A stretch of 64,000 bases of DNA from Dermatemys mawii (GCA_007922305.1 ML677333.1:16452676-16516675); one strand, 5' to 3'. Positions 22,035-34,335 are shown, counted from the stretch's first letter. A program made the numbers and translations. The notes: a model not told the origin generated them from the letters alone.

Positions 22035-22740
22035 GAGGGGCTGGTAGTTAGAGCACTAATCTGAATGGTGAGAGAGTGGGGTTCAATTCTTGATCTGCCA
22101 CATCCTGTGTTACTCTGAGAAAACCACTAACACCACAGCTATACTATAGATTTCTGCTGGCATATCTATGCTGACAAAAGATACAGGCAGGAGTGTGCTT
22201 TTGCTGGCATAGCTTATTGCACTTGAGGGTGTGGGAGAGGGACACACTGGAATAAGCAAATAAAAATGAAGTTTTGCTGGTATAAACTGCATCCATATTA
22301 GGAGTTCTTTGCTAGTATAATTTTCCAGCACACACATACTGGCAAAGAGCATCTAGTAATGTTTATAATATCCAGCTTTTATATAGAGCTTTTCATTGGT
22401 AGATCTCAAAGCACTTGACAAAGGGAGGTCAGTATCATTATCCCCATTTTACAGATAGGGAAATGGAGGCGGAAGGATGGAATGATTTGCCCAAGGTCAC
22501 CCAAAAGGCCACAGGCTGAGTCCTGGCCCTGTCTGTGATCCTCCAGGACAAACTGCCTCCCTGGTAGATAGGGTTTCTCTCTCTCTCTCTCTCTCTCTGA
22601 GTTCCTCATCTGTAAAATGGAGATAACAGTATTTTCCTACTTCAGCAATGTTGCAAGGTACTATATTAAAGATGTGAGGTGTTCATATACTATGGTGATA
22701 GGAGCCATATAAGTACCACAGATAGATAGGCAAGAACTGC
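22035..22740. repeat. MIR-like SINE with nested MITE and opposite-strand MIR
   Basis: A plus-strand MIR head (ctggtagttagagcactaat ... tgttactctgagaaaacc) is followed by a MITE-like block (about 22136-22350, 'tttctgctggcatatctatg' and 'gctggtataaactgcatcc'). Next comes a reverse-strand MIR (22370-22560, 'ttatccccattttacagat', 'tttgcccaaggtcaccc'), a (ct)n run at 22570-22600, and then a plus-strand tail (ctcatctgtaaaatggagat). At least three events are layered. Confidence 0.55.
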
Positions 22741-22744
22741 TGAA

Positions 22745-23364
22745 AGTTGGGATAGGAGTTGTTAACATTTCTTTATGGAGCTCTGCCCATGACATACCTC
22801 TATCTTAGCCTGTAAGAAAACTCTTCCATTGCTCTCTGACAGTGAGACACCTTCCGAACTGTCTCATAATTTGTGATGTGGACACATGACCACCAGGGAC
22901 CAGGATCAGGCCATCAGATCTACATTTAAAGTTTAGGTTGATGTAGCTTTTACCTCACTCAGGGATGTGAAAAATCCACATGCCTGAGTGATGTAACTAA
23001 GCCAACCTATATTTTAAATGTAGACACAGCTAGGCCAATGGAAGAATGCTTGTCTGCCTAGCTACTGTCACTTGAGAAGATGAAGTTCCTACAGAAATTA
23101 AAAAAAACTTCTTTTGCTGTAGGCTGTTTACACTATAAGATTATGTCGGAATAGGTATGGCACTGTAGCTATGCAAGTATAGTTTCCATATGTTGACATG
23201 GCCTTAGACTAGATTTAATGTTGGTTTCCAAACATTTGAAGGAAACCCATTACACCTCCAACACTTTAATTTAATAGAATTTCCTTCTTTGACATGTATT
23301 TCCTCTTTTTTCATGGACTTATGTTCATTTCCTTTAAGAAAGTACAATAGATGAGCAGTTACAC
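22745..23364. other. No firm feature; possible eroded MITE
   Basis: 'aatgtagacacagctaggcc' and 'gtttacactataagattatg' echo the 'gtctaca' MITE ends but no clean pair could be drawn. Confidence 0.3.
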
Positions 23365-23870
23365 TTTAAGGTTATGTCTACATTTTAAGCCGGAGATGTG
23401 ATTCCCAGCTCGAGGAGAAATACCCGTGCTAGCTCTTATCAAGCTAGCATGCCAAAAATAGAATGTAGCTGCAGCCGTGCGAGTGGCAGGAGGGGCAAGC
23501 CATTCCAAGCATGTGCCTGTCCAAAGCACCAGATACTTACTCAGGGAAGCTAGCCCCTCCTGTCACAGCTACGTTCTAATTTTGAGTAGGCTAGCTCAAA
23601 AGAGAGCTAGTATGGATATAAGCTTGTCTTCATGTACAGCGCTACAGTGGTGAAGATGCTCCTATGCCAATGGAAGAGCTTCCCATAGTTAATCCACCTT
23701 CCCAAGAGACAGTAGCTATGTCGGTGGGATGATTTGGCCCATCCACATAGCGCTGTCTACATGGGGGATTAGGTAGGAATAACTGTGTTGCTCGGGGGTG
23801 GATTTTTCACACCCCACGTCATGTTTTTATACCAACACAGATCTGTAATGTAGACCTGACCTAGGTCTCC
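23365..23870. mobile_element. Two adjacent MITE-like elements
   Basis: The first (about 23370-23620) starts ttatgtctacattttaagcc and holds an inverted pair around 'gctagcatgcc' and 'ggctagctc'. The second (about 23623-23866) has ends gcttgtcttcatgtacagc and ctgtaatgtagacctgac. Both are typical non-coding, partly self-complementary MITEs; boundaries approximate. Confidence 0.45.
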
Positions 23871-25950
23871 AAGTTGGGGGAAGAGATTCCCAGCTCAAAG
23901 TGCATACTCTAGGATGGTTGCTGGGGACAATGGAACACCTCCTCCTAAGTGCCAATTACCATCCAATACCATTTGCTCTTAATATGGGAAAGTAGCAAAG
24001 GAAGGCTCTTTGTATCACAATGAATTAGGTCTTCATGGAAATTCAGACTATAAACAAGTGCTTAGTCCTTTCATGGAGAAAAAGAAGGTGTTTCCCCATG
24101 CCCATGTATGATTGTGCACTCACCCAAACACCACCTACGGTTTAACCTGCAGGGTTTAATGTGGACAGTTAAAGATTTGAACTGGTGATTAACTCCCACT
24201 CAGAAATTTTGCAGTTAAATCACACAACACTAATGTCACTCATCTGTTACTGAATATCACTGATTATACACAAAACAACCCAACAGAACACATAAGATAG
24301 ACTATATATTGTAGCGATGCTGCTGTTCTAGGCATTTCCTTACTATGTAATGGTTTTAAATGGTTTGGAGATGGGAAGCTCTATTCAATAATCATGTGAC
24401 AGGTCACCCACTGGATTAATCAAGAATCAAGGTGTATTTGGGGATAGAACAATAAAGAAGGAAATTCGGAGGTATCCTGTCCGGTGTTTTCAAGCCCGAA
24501 TGAATCCTTTCCCTTTTAACATACAGATAAAAGTTAAAGCTTCATGCCAACACCAAGCCATCAGGAATTTGCCATCCACAACTGATAAGCAACAGTTTCT
24601 GTTAGAAACATATAGTATGAGAGCTCAGCCTGCCCTTTTTAAACACTTGTGGGTTTGAGCCTGCAGTGAAGCCCTTGCAAATAACTAAACAAAATCCTTA
24701 GAAATGCATCATAGTGAGAATTACTGAAAATCCTGGCTGGCTTCCAAAAACTTGGTTTTTACCAAGAAACAAATATTACAGACTCAGTGTAAACAGAGAG
24801 AGATTGAGAGGGAGACTTTCGGAACAAATGGAATTAAGCTTGTTTGATAATAAGCACTGCAGGGGCTGAAACTGACTTTATGTTTAACAATGTTTAACAT
24901 TTTACTGCACACAAAAGCTTTCATAAAGTGTGTGTGCATGCGCATGCGTGTACAGTGAACAGAAATCTATTGAGTTCCGCCAGACCAGACGTCTGCATTC
25001 TGGAAGGCACATTGCAGCCAATAAATTTGACTAAAACTTTTTTATTTTATGAATTCTGCTGTAAAAGCAAATCCTCCACTCTAGACTTCGTATAATTGCA
25101 AGACGCTACGGCGAGTGCCAAAAATGTCAACTGTAAGTTGCAAACATGGACACATTTAAACAGAACCATATGTCAGAATGGGAGGAAAGACCTGAAGGAA
25201 GCCAATCAGTTTACCTTTTCCTGAAGAGTCAATTTATAATGCAACCTTAGTGCAAAGAAGAAATAATGTAGCCAGTGATAAATTACATTGCTCAATCATT
25301 TATTAATAATTTTCATTGGAAAGAGAGATTTTATCGGTGCACCACATTCACTAAGTTATAAGATCACAGATGTTCAGGGTAGTGGAGCCAGAAACTTAAT
25401 ATTAATGAAGCCTCATTAATACCTAATCAACTGGTGATATTTTGATCCTAGGAGAAAACTGATGGCCAATAAAAATAAACCCAAACATTCTTCCTATCTG
25501 AAAAAAAAAAAAAAGTAATAAAAAACAGGAATGTGCACAGTAACCAACATGCAGTAACTCAGGTTAAGCAGCAGGAAGCTAATTTTGACTTTTTTCTTCC
25601 CATCGGATGGATTTATCCTGTCACCTAGGCTATTTCAGAGTCTTACTTTGTAGATTTATACAGGCATTCAGCCTTAGCAGATGCACTCACGTGCGATACG
25701 TTAACAATGCAAAACTACTTTCCAAGATACTCTGGATTATGGTTTTAAAAAACAGATCTCTCTGGAAATTAAATCCCTGTTCAGCTCTGAATGTGATTCT
25801 GCTGCACTTCAAGTGTGAAATCCACTTAAACATATGTGGCATCTGAAATTATATCATATGCTTTTCTGTGTAAAACAAATAAGCTGGGGTTTAGTCTTGC
25901 AGTGATGACAAAATAAGCATGAAAGTGTATTTTAGACTTTAACAAGGAAA
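23871..25950. other. No recognised feature
   Basis: Repeat-poor AT-rich DNA. It contains a (gt)/(gc) run at 24930-24955 and an A-run at 25501-25514. A 79-codon frame at 25607-25846 shows no family signal. Confidence 0.4.
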
Positions 25951-25951
25951 G

Positions 25952-26765
25952 TAGGAATTGCCATAACAGATCAGAACAGTGATCCATCTAGACTAGTACT
26001 CTTCCTCCAACAGAGACAAGTACCAGATGCTTCAGCGAAAGGCACTACACTACAGTATGCATAATGGACAATTACAGAATAACCTGTCCTTGGGGAATGT
26101 GTCTTTAATTCGCCACCTTATGCCCTGGAAAGTGAGTGAGTGAGTAAGAGAGAGAGAGAGAATAATGTAACTATGGATGTTCTCATTATTCTTAAAAAAC
26201 AAATTAGATATATTAGTAGACTCAGTATCTTGTAGCAATAAGTTCCACAAGCTAATTACATAAAACATCACTTTCACATAGGCTGCTTTTAAGCTTCATT
26301 AGATGTTCCCTTGTTCTGGTGGGTTACTTGCGATAATCCAATTTACCTTTCCTGCACCACTGAATGTTGTATATACCTTTATCATATCGAGTCTTGTTTA
26401 TTTCCTCTCTGCAAAAATCTTAGCATTTAACTCTCTTTATGTGGAAATCTTTCCATGCTGCTAATCGTTTTTGTCACCCATGTCTTGATCCTTTCTGTTT
26501 ACGATATATCTTGTTTTGCAGATGGAGTGGTTAGAACAGAACAAAGTATTTGAAATGAAGGCATACTATTGATTTATATAAAACAGCATTATAGCATTTT
26601 CAGTATTTTTTTCTATCTCATTTCTTATACATCCTAACATTCTGTTGGGTTTTCTTTTTTAAAAAACCACTGCTCTATATTGAACAGATTTTCTCATAGA
26701 GCCATCCACAGTCACGCCTTGGTCTTTTCCCCTAAATGGTTACAGTTAATGTAAAGCCCAGCAAT
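25952..26765 (-). mobile_element. CR1/L3-like LINE 3' region, old
   Basis: The left edge 'gaattgccataacagatcag' with 'cagtgatccatctagact' matches the CR1 3' untranslated start as at 11080. Further right 'gatttatataaaacagcatt', 'catcctaacattctgttggg' and 'gaacagattttctcatagag' parallel 11640-11780. A (ga)n run interrupts it at about 26138-26161. Heavily decayed; no frame survives. Confidence 0.65.
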
Positions 26766-26769
26766 ATGT

Positions 26770-29630
26770 ATGAATACCTGGGTTTCTCAGTCTTTAACAT
26801 CACAAATGATCCTTCATGCGCAAAGTTGGATGAACTAATGTAGCTGAGATGATCAAATGCAGTAGGTGCAGAGATACAGAAGTGGAAGATTAATGCCCTC
26901 GCTTATTAGGATAAAAAAAGGTGGCAACAGCTACCTTTGCAATTGAATTAGAGGATGGTGGTGTGACTACTGATCTAAAAAAAATGATAATAGGTTTCCT
27001 GAATTTTATGATAACCTATATCAATCTCAGGTATCCTGGGATGAGAGCAGAGATAAAGCACTCTCAGGACTTTGACCGTGAAATATTAAATTAAATAGAT
27101 TCATTTTCAAAGTGGTTTTAAGAACTGAAGATAAAATCTAACAGCATTTGGACAACTGCATGGAAGTAAAATTGGATCCACCAGCGACCACAGCAGGCTG
27201 GGCAACATGTGGTTAGCATGAACTTCAGGAGAGTTTCAAGAGGAACTTTGCCTCCCTAAAACAGGATTTGTGCCAGGGCTCTGCCTCATGCAGTGCAACT
27301 CTTCTTTGCCTCCAAAGTCTGGCACAATAGAGGCCCAAAAGGAATTTGTGTAATACAGTATTCATAAATAAACTAGTGTATCAACAGCCAAGGTCTGAAA
27401 ATGACTCATTCAATATAAGAATACCACCACCAGGTACCTGAGAATTCTCTTTTGTGCTTAAATGTACTATAAGTGAACAAGATGATTATACAGCTAAATT
27501 ATCTCCACCCATCATAATTGAATCTTTGACTGTTTGTCAGAATAGATGCTAGGATTTTTGTTGGTTTAACTTGTAGCTTCAAATCTAATCCGCCATATCC
27601 TCTGAATCCTCTCCAGTGAATTTGAACCAATTCTGATGTTTTACAACAGAGCAGTAGCTTGTAAATGCTTTTGTTTCTGCACATTCTGAGAGGAGCACCA
27701 AATGATGCTTATTGTAAAATGTAAGAGTGCTTCAAAACGCTAGGGAACTCAAGAGTAGCTGTTGATGTGGCATTGATAACGACTGAAGTGTTGGAATGAG
27801 AATCTAAAAGCCAGGACTGCATGTGCACTAATATAATCAACAGCTATACTGTGCAGGGGTAATCCAGTTTCCAACTACCTGCAAAAAAAGTGGTTTCAGT
27901 CAGGTGTGCAGTATTTTATTAACTACTTGGGGAAAAGAAAAGAAAAGAAAAGAAGGAAAGCAGCAAAGCAGAGAGCAGAGTGAGAACGTGGTCTCCTAGG
28001 CAGGTATTGAAATGGAAGCAAAGAGCGCAATTTTGGCTTGCTGTGTAAACCATAAACAGCTATTTCAGAGGTCTGTGTTACAGGTTTCCTATCTGTCAAA
28101 TGGATTAATAAATTAGCTTATGTTTCATAGTGCTGTGACGTTACAAACCACTATGAAAGCACTTTCATATATCTTTGTATGTTTAAAAAATCTGAATAAA
28201 ATTAAAATGTGACCTTTTTTCTTCTATCGTTCAGACTGATGCTACTAGAGCAAGGTGAGGTAAGAGACTGGAAGAGAACAGTTTCATATGATATCTTGGA
28301 ACAGATTTTCAATTGTGCTTACTTGTATTGTAATGTACAAATACCTGTAGCCAACTCATCCCCTTAAGGAATCCTTAACAGATGCTATTGCTCTCCTTAC
28401 CAAGTGGAGACTACGGCCAGCTCCTCAACTCAGCCCACAAAATGTGGGAAGGGAGATCTCCCCTGTATGCCTCTGAATCCACGGGTTGCTGGGGGAGTGG
28501 AAAGGTGGTCCCAGCTGGGCCCATTTTACCCCTCCCCCGAGTGCAATAGTCCCTGTTTTGGCTGATTCTGCTCCTACTAACTGGAGTCTCTGATAGACCT
28601 CTTTCTGTAGCTGACAAGCAGAGGAATACGGGGGAAGGCATGACCTAGATCCTAGTGCACCCAGAGTAGGGTACGTGCTCATTTGCAGGTACAGGCACAT
28701 TACAATTTTTAGCGGATATTTACATATACGAAGCACAGGAACAGGACGTGTGCACAAGTGAAGGCTAGCTAGAGGCACTGCAGAAAACGTATCCATCATT
28801 TTGTTTCAGCTAAGGAACTCTCCAGGAATTACTAACTGGCACATCCAAGAACTGAGTCTTTCAATTCTATTTTGTGTTCATCACAACAGCAAGAGTCTGG
28901 GATACCAGTAATTGTTAGTCACGTTAACTTACTTGCAGTCTAATTCAGTCGTCCTTTTCATCTTCTTAAATCTAAAGAGAAACATGTCGGGCTGAGGAAT
29001 TTATGAAGAGAACAATTTTTAAAGGTAAATAAATGCATCTCACATTACATTATTGAATTAGCACCAGTGTTTCTTGGCAACAATGGACAACCGTATAGAC
29101 TCAGTCGTTTCTTCCAATGGTCAGTTAAATATAATTACTACTACATATTGTGCTTCACGTTATACCTGTATATGCCTTTTTCCTGAATAACAACCAGCTT
29201 GAAAGTCTCACTTGAGATGAGGAACAGAATAAATTACTTTGTATCAGACAATTTAGAAAGAGAAACCCCTTAAACAGTTGGATAATAAGGTATGAATTAA
29301 GCACTGATATGTTAGTGAATGGCTGTTTTGGGAGGGGGAGGCAGAGAAAATGGTAATGTTTTTGTGGATTAACTAACAGTTATTTTACAGCATCACTTCT
29401 GACATACTCTGAGCTGACAAAATACTTGGTATTACATGAGACTGTAAACTGGCAAATTATTCTTTGGATGGATCGTAGATCAGAAGATGTGAAAAGATGC
29501 TCAAGAGGATGAAAGATTTACATTTCTCAGGGAAAAAAAACCTGCAGTAACTGAGCCACAAGTTTGCCTTAATCACCCAACTAATTCTGAGGCGTGCTTT
29601 GAAAAGGGTGATGGAGTCAGTTGCAAGAAG
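26770..29630. other. No recognised feature
   Basis: Mostly unique AT-rich DNA. An (aaaga)n run lies at 27933-27955. A 124-codon reverse frame (28425-28799) has no recognisable motif. Confidence 0.4.
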
Positions 29631-29634
29631 TCTG

Positions 29635-29930
29635 AGGGTATGGCTACACTACCCACCGGTTCGGTGGGTAGCGCTCAATGTATCAGGGATCGATTTATTG
29701 CATCTCATCTAGACACGATAAATCGATCCCCAAATTGACTCCTGTACTCCACCTCAGCAGGAGGAGTAAGCGGAGTCGGTGGGGGAGCAGTCATGGTCAA
29801 CTCGCCGCTGTGGGGATGGCGAAGTAAGTCAACCTAAGATACCGCAACTTCAGCTATGCTATTCATGTAGCTGAAGTAGCGTATCTTAGGTTGACACCCC
29901 CGCTCCACCCCTGCAAGTGTAGCCAAGCCC
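29635..29930. mobile_element. MITE, Harbinger-like 3-bp duplication
   Basis: Inverted ends gggtatggctacact and gtgtagccaagccc are flanked by TGA on both sides (29632-29634, 29931-29933). The interior is partly self-complementary (gaagtaagtcaacctaagat against gtatcttaggttgac; gatcgatttatt against aaatcgatc). Placing it with Harbinger rests only on the 3-bp repeat, so superfamily is uncertain. Confidence 0.6.
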
Positions 29931-29933
29931 TGA

Positions 29934-30196
29934 GACACCTTTCTAGAAGGTAGAGACACTATGGGAGAAATATCAAAGTAAGCTGGAAAGGCAGGAAGTG
30001 AAGGAGGAGTCTCTATTTGCTGTGATCTCAAATAGCAGAATAGGGAGAGGTGAGGTCCTGAAACTATGATAGGCAGAGAAAGTCCACAAAAGCTCTGGAA
30101 GATGAAGAGGAGGTTATTGTCTTGAAATGTGATGGGAAGCAAGCGGACATTCTGGAGAATGAAAATAATGCATTCCTCTATGATTCTTTTAAAACA
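29934..30196. other. No recognised feature
   Basis: Unique sequence between two MITEs; purine-rich on the plus strand. Confidence 0.35.
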
Positions 30197-30204
30197 CTAT
30201 ACAG

Positions 30205-30513
30205 CAGGGATCGGCACCTTTCAGAAGTGGTGTGCTGAGTCTTCATTTATTCACTGTAATTTAAGGTTTCATGTGTCAGTAATACATTTTAATGTTTTTA
30301 GAAGATCTCTTTCTATAAATCTTTAATATGAAACTGAAGTATTGCTGTATGTAAAGTAAATAAGGTTTCTAAAATGTTTAAGAAGCTTCATATAAAATTA
30401 AATTAAAATGCAGAGCCCCCAGACTGGTGGCCAGCACCTGGGCAATGCAAGTACCACTGAAAATCAGCTTGCGTACTGCCTTCGGCACACGTGCCATAGG
30501 TTGCCTACCCCTG
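30205..30513. mobile_element. hAT MITE with perfect 8-bp duplication
   Basis: Ends cagggatcggcacctttc and ataggttgcctacccctg are inverted with mismatches. CTATACAG is repeated exactly on both sides (30197-30204, 30514-30521). The ends resemble those of the fold-back MITEs at 14779 and 16862, but the interior is AT-rich and not a simple palindrome. Confidence 0.85.
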
Positions 30514-30540
30514 CTATACAGCAAATGCCTTAAAATCATG

Positions 30541-30605
30541 TGCTGTATAGCAGGGGTAGGCAACCTATGGCATGTTGGGGGACTCATGTGCTGTAAAGAT
30601 CTATG
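30541..30605. mobile_element. Second hAT MITE end, inverted relative to neighbour
   Basis: 'ctgtatagcaggggtaggca' followed by 'acctatggcatg' is the reverse complement of the right end and right duplication of the preceding element, 20 bp away. Only this end is visible. It is either an independent truncated copy or an inversion product. Confidence 0.6.
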
Positions 30606-30837
30606 ATGTACAGTCTGCCGCTTGACTAAGAAAACATGATGGCCCTGGAACAGCATAGAGATGCCTCTCTGCCAAGAACCAGTCAGGTCTAAGGGATTAT
30701 TTTGGACTACAGCTTAAATCTGTGCCTGGAAGATACTGTAGTCATAAATAAATGAGATGCCCTGTGTTCTGCTGTCCACAGGGCAAAAGTCAGAGGTCTG
30801 TGTTATAAATGAAAGATAGAATTTCCCATATGCTGAA

Positions 30838-31160
30838 ACAGGGTGGGTAAGCTAATATCTTTTATTGGACCAACTGCTGCTAGTGAAAGAGACAAGCTTT
30901 CGAGTTTACACAGAGATCTTCTTCGGATTTGTGCAGCTCGCAGTTTGTCTCTTTCATCAACAGAAGTTAGTCCAATAAAACATATTATGTAACCTACCTT
31001 GTCTCCACGTAGGGTGACCAGACAGCAAATGTGAAAAATAGGGACGGAGGTCGGGGGGTAATAGGAGCTTATATAAAGAAAAAGATCCAAAAATTGGGAC
31101 TGTCCCTATAAAATCAGGACATCTGGTCACCCTAGATCCTTATACCAACACAACAAACAC
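30838..31160. mobile_element. Penelope-like family B end, palindromic, with hammerhead relic
   Basis: The left half reads family B in reverse (gggtgggtaagctaatatc, tttattggaccaactg), including a decayed hammerhead on the minus strand (CCGAAGA at 30926-30920, GAAA at 30901-30898). The right half reads forward (cagaagttagtccaataaaa, then aacctaccttgtctcc). A TAGGGTGACC MITE splits the right tail at 31010-31134, after which atccttataccaacaca completes it. Confidence 0.65.
31010..31134. mobile_element. hAT MITE (TAGGGTGACC family) nested in PLE end
   Basis: A 125-bp copy with TAGGGTGACCAGA and TCTGGTCACCCTA-type ends and internal gggacggaggtcgggggg. The surrounding family-B tail continues on both sides, so it inserted after the PLE. 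The 8-bp flanks (tctccacg, gatcctta) no longer match. Confidence 0.8.
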
Positions 31161-31164
31161 CACA

Positions 31165-33150
31165 TGAGCTAAGGAAATTCAGTGACTCACTACATTTTGT
31201 TAGTAGCATGAGAGACAAAGAATTTAGCTGCAGTGCTATGGAGGTGTAGGATGCAGAGTACGCTCCTGTAACCATCTTTATAGACCTTAGCATAGAAAGC
31301 AATGGAGGATATCTCGCTCTGCTCTCCAGACCCTTAGCTCTTATTATTAACAAAATAACTGCTTGAAAAAAGGCCTTCAGTTTCATTGAGTTTGAAAGAG
31401 TACAAAACACTACAAAATTCTAAAGAAAAAAAACCCTCTAATCCATGTGAACCATAATTTACTTTTTCAGCCAAGTCTGCACTAAAGCACAAACTGATGG
31501 AATGACAGATTTATTCCCATAATTCATTTTTGCTCCGTGGCCCAAGAAGAATTAGCATTTCTTAGCCAGTCAAGCAACCTATAAGCATTTCTTAGCCAGT
31601 CAAGCAACCTTTTGTTACAGCACCCTGGTTTTATTTTCATTTATATTAAAACAGCAGTAGTTGGAATATCTTTTAATGTCATTTTCATTCAACAAGCATT
31701 CCTTGGCAAAATATCAGGATCTTTGTTTCTGAGTAGTTGGTTTTTTTAAAATGGGCATTTAAAAGCTAATTTTGAATTCCATACAGATTTGCAAACAAAC
31801 AACTGCTTCAAATTTAAAGTTTAAAAATCATGGATACTCATTTTCATATCAGGTCTTATGATACAGGCCTGATTTTTCATTTAAATTATACTGCCTCTAT
31901 TTCTGTGATGTGAGAAATACAAATATAGCCTCAGAAGTGGGGGAAAGTTACCTTAAAGGCACATGGAAAAGAAAAGGGCAGATCCTCAGATGGTGTAAAG
32001 CAGACTTCAGTGAATCTATGCTATATACACCAGTGAAGGATCTGGTCCTAACTCTGCTAGAACAGTGATAGAGCATTGGCCTGTCATCATCACTGTCCCT
32101 TTTAGGGACTTCCAGTCTCATACATTGGAGAACAGAGACCAGGGTCTCTTACACTGGTGTGTATCCAGAACACACCTCTTTTGAAGTCAATGAAGTTACA
32201 CTGATATACCCAAGAGCAGAATTTGGCCCTACTTGTCTCCTGGGGTGATGTGTTTCCTAGAGGGACAGAGTATTGTTCTAGCCACCTCCCACTTCACCCT
32301 ATCTGTCAAGACAAGAGAAATCTAAACAGGGCTCAGAAAGGCAAAAGAGAAAATGAATTTCAGATGTCATTTGCCTTTTCACTCCAGCTGTTTAGCAATG
32401 GAATTGAAATAGCATTGAAATGCCTGGTTGCTAGTGTTCACCTGCTTCTTCCACCAATGTATAATGACAGTTAAAGATGGTATGACGAAGAGGGAGGAAG
32501 TTACCTACATTTTAAACATTTTTTCCTTGAAATTTGAATTTGTCAGCAGAATTTTGAAAAATGACAACCAGCTCTAATGATGATGACCTCAAAGCAGAGG
32601 GGCAAAGGGAATTTAAATTAGTTTTACCCACCAAGAGCTTCTGGTCACAAATTCTCCAAGTGACCGAGCAATTGTATTTGCCTCAATATTCCACTTGCCC
32701 AGTTCTGCCACAAATGTCTTCAGACTTCCTTCCATCTTGCCCTTTATGCACATAACAATCTCTTCAAACTAGTATGTGAAGCCACTACCCTGTCTGTTTT
32801 CAAATTCCTCCTCAAGAGTCACTTGTGCAGTGAGGCATAAAGGAAGTTGTCCATGGAGGTAAGGTAGGTGGAGAGGGGACGGGGAAGACCAATATTTTAT
32901 TTGTATTTAAAAACAAACCAGCTAGTATTGAAGTGCCTCAGAATCATCAAATTGCTACACCTTTGGACCTGATTCAAAGACCATTGGAGTCAATGGAAAA
33001 ACTCATATTGATTTCAGTGGGCTTTCGCTCAGTGCCATAGCTAGCTTATGTAAACACACATTCATATTACTCTTACTCTTGCCCTCCCTTTAACCTGTTA
33101 TTCTTATGAGAGTGATGGGAAAGGTATCCTGAGGACTGCAGTAACAGGAA
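31165..33150. other. No recognised feature apart from a 30-bp tandem duplication
   Basis: 27 identical bases starting agcatttcttagccagtc recur with a period of 30 at 31554-31580 and 31584-31610. The rest is unique AT-rich DNA; 'gtcaatgaagttacactgat' near 32190 is typical of old dispersed reptile sequence but unassigned. Confidence 0.4.
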
Positions 33151-33374
33151 GGATGGACATACAAACTGGGAAAGATTCTAGGGGTACAGTGAAAGAACAG
33201 GAAGTGAGGAGGGAAGATTCTGGAGGAGAGAGTTGGAAGGAGCAGATTTACCCTTGGATGTACAGAGGAGAGGAGATAAGCCGAAGGGAAAGAAGGTGCA
33301 GGAGGCCAGTTGAAGGCAGAAAACGTCCAGGCCTAGTCGAGGGGACGGGTTTCTGCCTGCTGCAAGGTATAGTT

Positions 33375-33713
33375 ACTCACTCAGCTCCTGGACACAGTCA
33401 GAAGAAAGGGAATAAGAAATGCAGAAAGACCAGGAAGGAGAGTTACTCTATCAATGTGTACAACGTACTGAAGCAAGTTCACCCAGACGTCAGTATTTCC
33501 TCCAAGGTGGTGGATATCGTGAACTCCTTTGTCAATGAGATCTTCAAGTGCACTGCTGGAGAATCCTCTCATTTAGCACATTGTAACAAGTGATCAGCCG
33601 TCACTTCCTGAGAGATCTAGACCACTGTGCACTTGCTGAAGCCAGGAGAGCTGGCCAAACACACTGTGTCTGAGGGTACTAAGGCTGTCACAAAGTACTC
33701 TCATTCCAAGTAA
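33375..33713 (+). pseudogene. Histone H2B pseudogene
   Basis: A single reading frame carries, in order, '[19 protein letters not shown]', '[18 protein letters not shown]', '[12 protein letters not shown]', then '[19 protein letters not shown]' and a final 'SHSK' stop at 33711-33713. These are the histone-fold and C-terminal tail of H2B, a core nucleosome protein. Three stops break the frame at 33591 (TGA), 33609 (TGA) and 33618 (TAG). At the matching H2B positions arginine, arginine and glutamine are expected, so each can be explained by one C-to-T change. The basic N-terminal tail is shortened ([13 protein letters not shown]). There is no intron, histone 3' stem-loop or clear poly(A). It could be a processed copy or a dispersed orphan gene. 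The 146-codon open frame begins upstream in unrelated sequence. Confidence 0.88.
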
Positions 33714-34198
33714 ACTCACAAGTTATTTTCAATTAAGGGCAGCGTTGCTGGGAGGCAGAAAGCAGCACATCTTTGAGCTAGTGCCAGCTCAACTGGCTGA
33801 TAGACAAGGTGGCAAAAGGGAGTTGGGGGAGAGAATGTTTTCAGATCCTTTCCCATGGCAAAAATGTAAAGCAGTATGCTGTAGAGAGGGGTGACCTTCC
33901 AAAGATTTGAAAGTTCAATTTGGTTCTGTTCAGAGAAGTACTGAAAAGCTCATGCTTTGGGTTCTGCATTACTATTTTGGAATCTCATCTGAGAAGTTCT
34001 CTCTCCTCACCCCCTGACATTTCTGGTCTTTCCTGCTTAGGCCATGAGCTAATATTTGTTATTTTTATAGCACCCAAACATGTGCAGGGTACCTCACAGC
34101 ACAAGTTAGAAGACATGGATTTGAAACCAGCCTCTCTGGTGCTTCCATTTCTAGTTTAGGGTTAGAAAGCAACTCTCTCAAATAATGATCCCCTGATC
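33714..34198. other. No firm feature; faint L2/MIR tail
   Basis: 'tatttttatagcacccaaac' at about 34060 resembles a common old amniote repeat tail, too short to assign. Confidence 0.3.
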
Positions 34199-34335
34199 CA
34201 GTGGTTCTCAAACTTTTGAAATGGTGACTCCTTTCACACAGCAAGCCTATGGAGATGGAGGCTGACAGTTCGTGCCCCCCATGGAATAATCTTATGACCC
34301 TCTGAGGGGTCATGACCCCCAGTTTGAGAACCCTG
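34199..34335. mobile_element. Short hAT MITE (Charlie-like ends)
   Basis: CAGTGGTTCTCAAACTTTTG at the left and cccagtttgagaaccctg at the right are inverted repeats of the hAT-Charlie type. Near-identical octamers CCCTGATC and CCCTAATC lie at the two ends with a one-base offset. 137 bp, non-coding. Confidence 0.75.

Noticed and set aside
26138..26161. Tandem GA run as a GAGA-type regulatory site
   Set aside because: A simple microsatellite within an old CR1 copy, with nothing else to suggest regulation.
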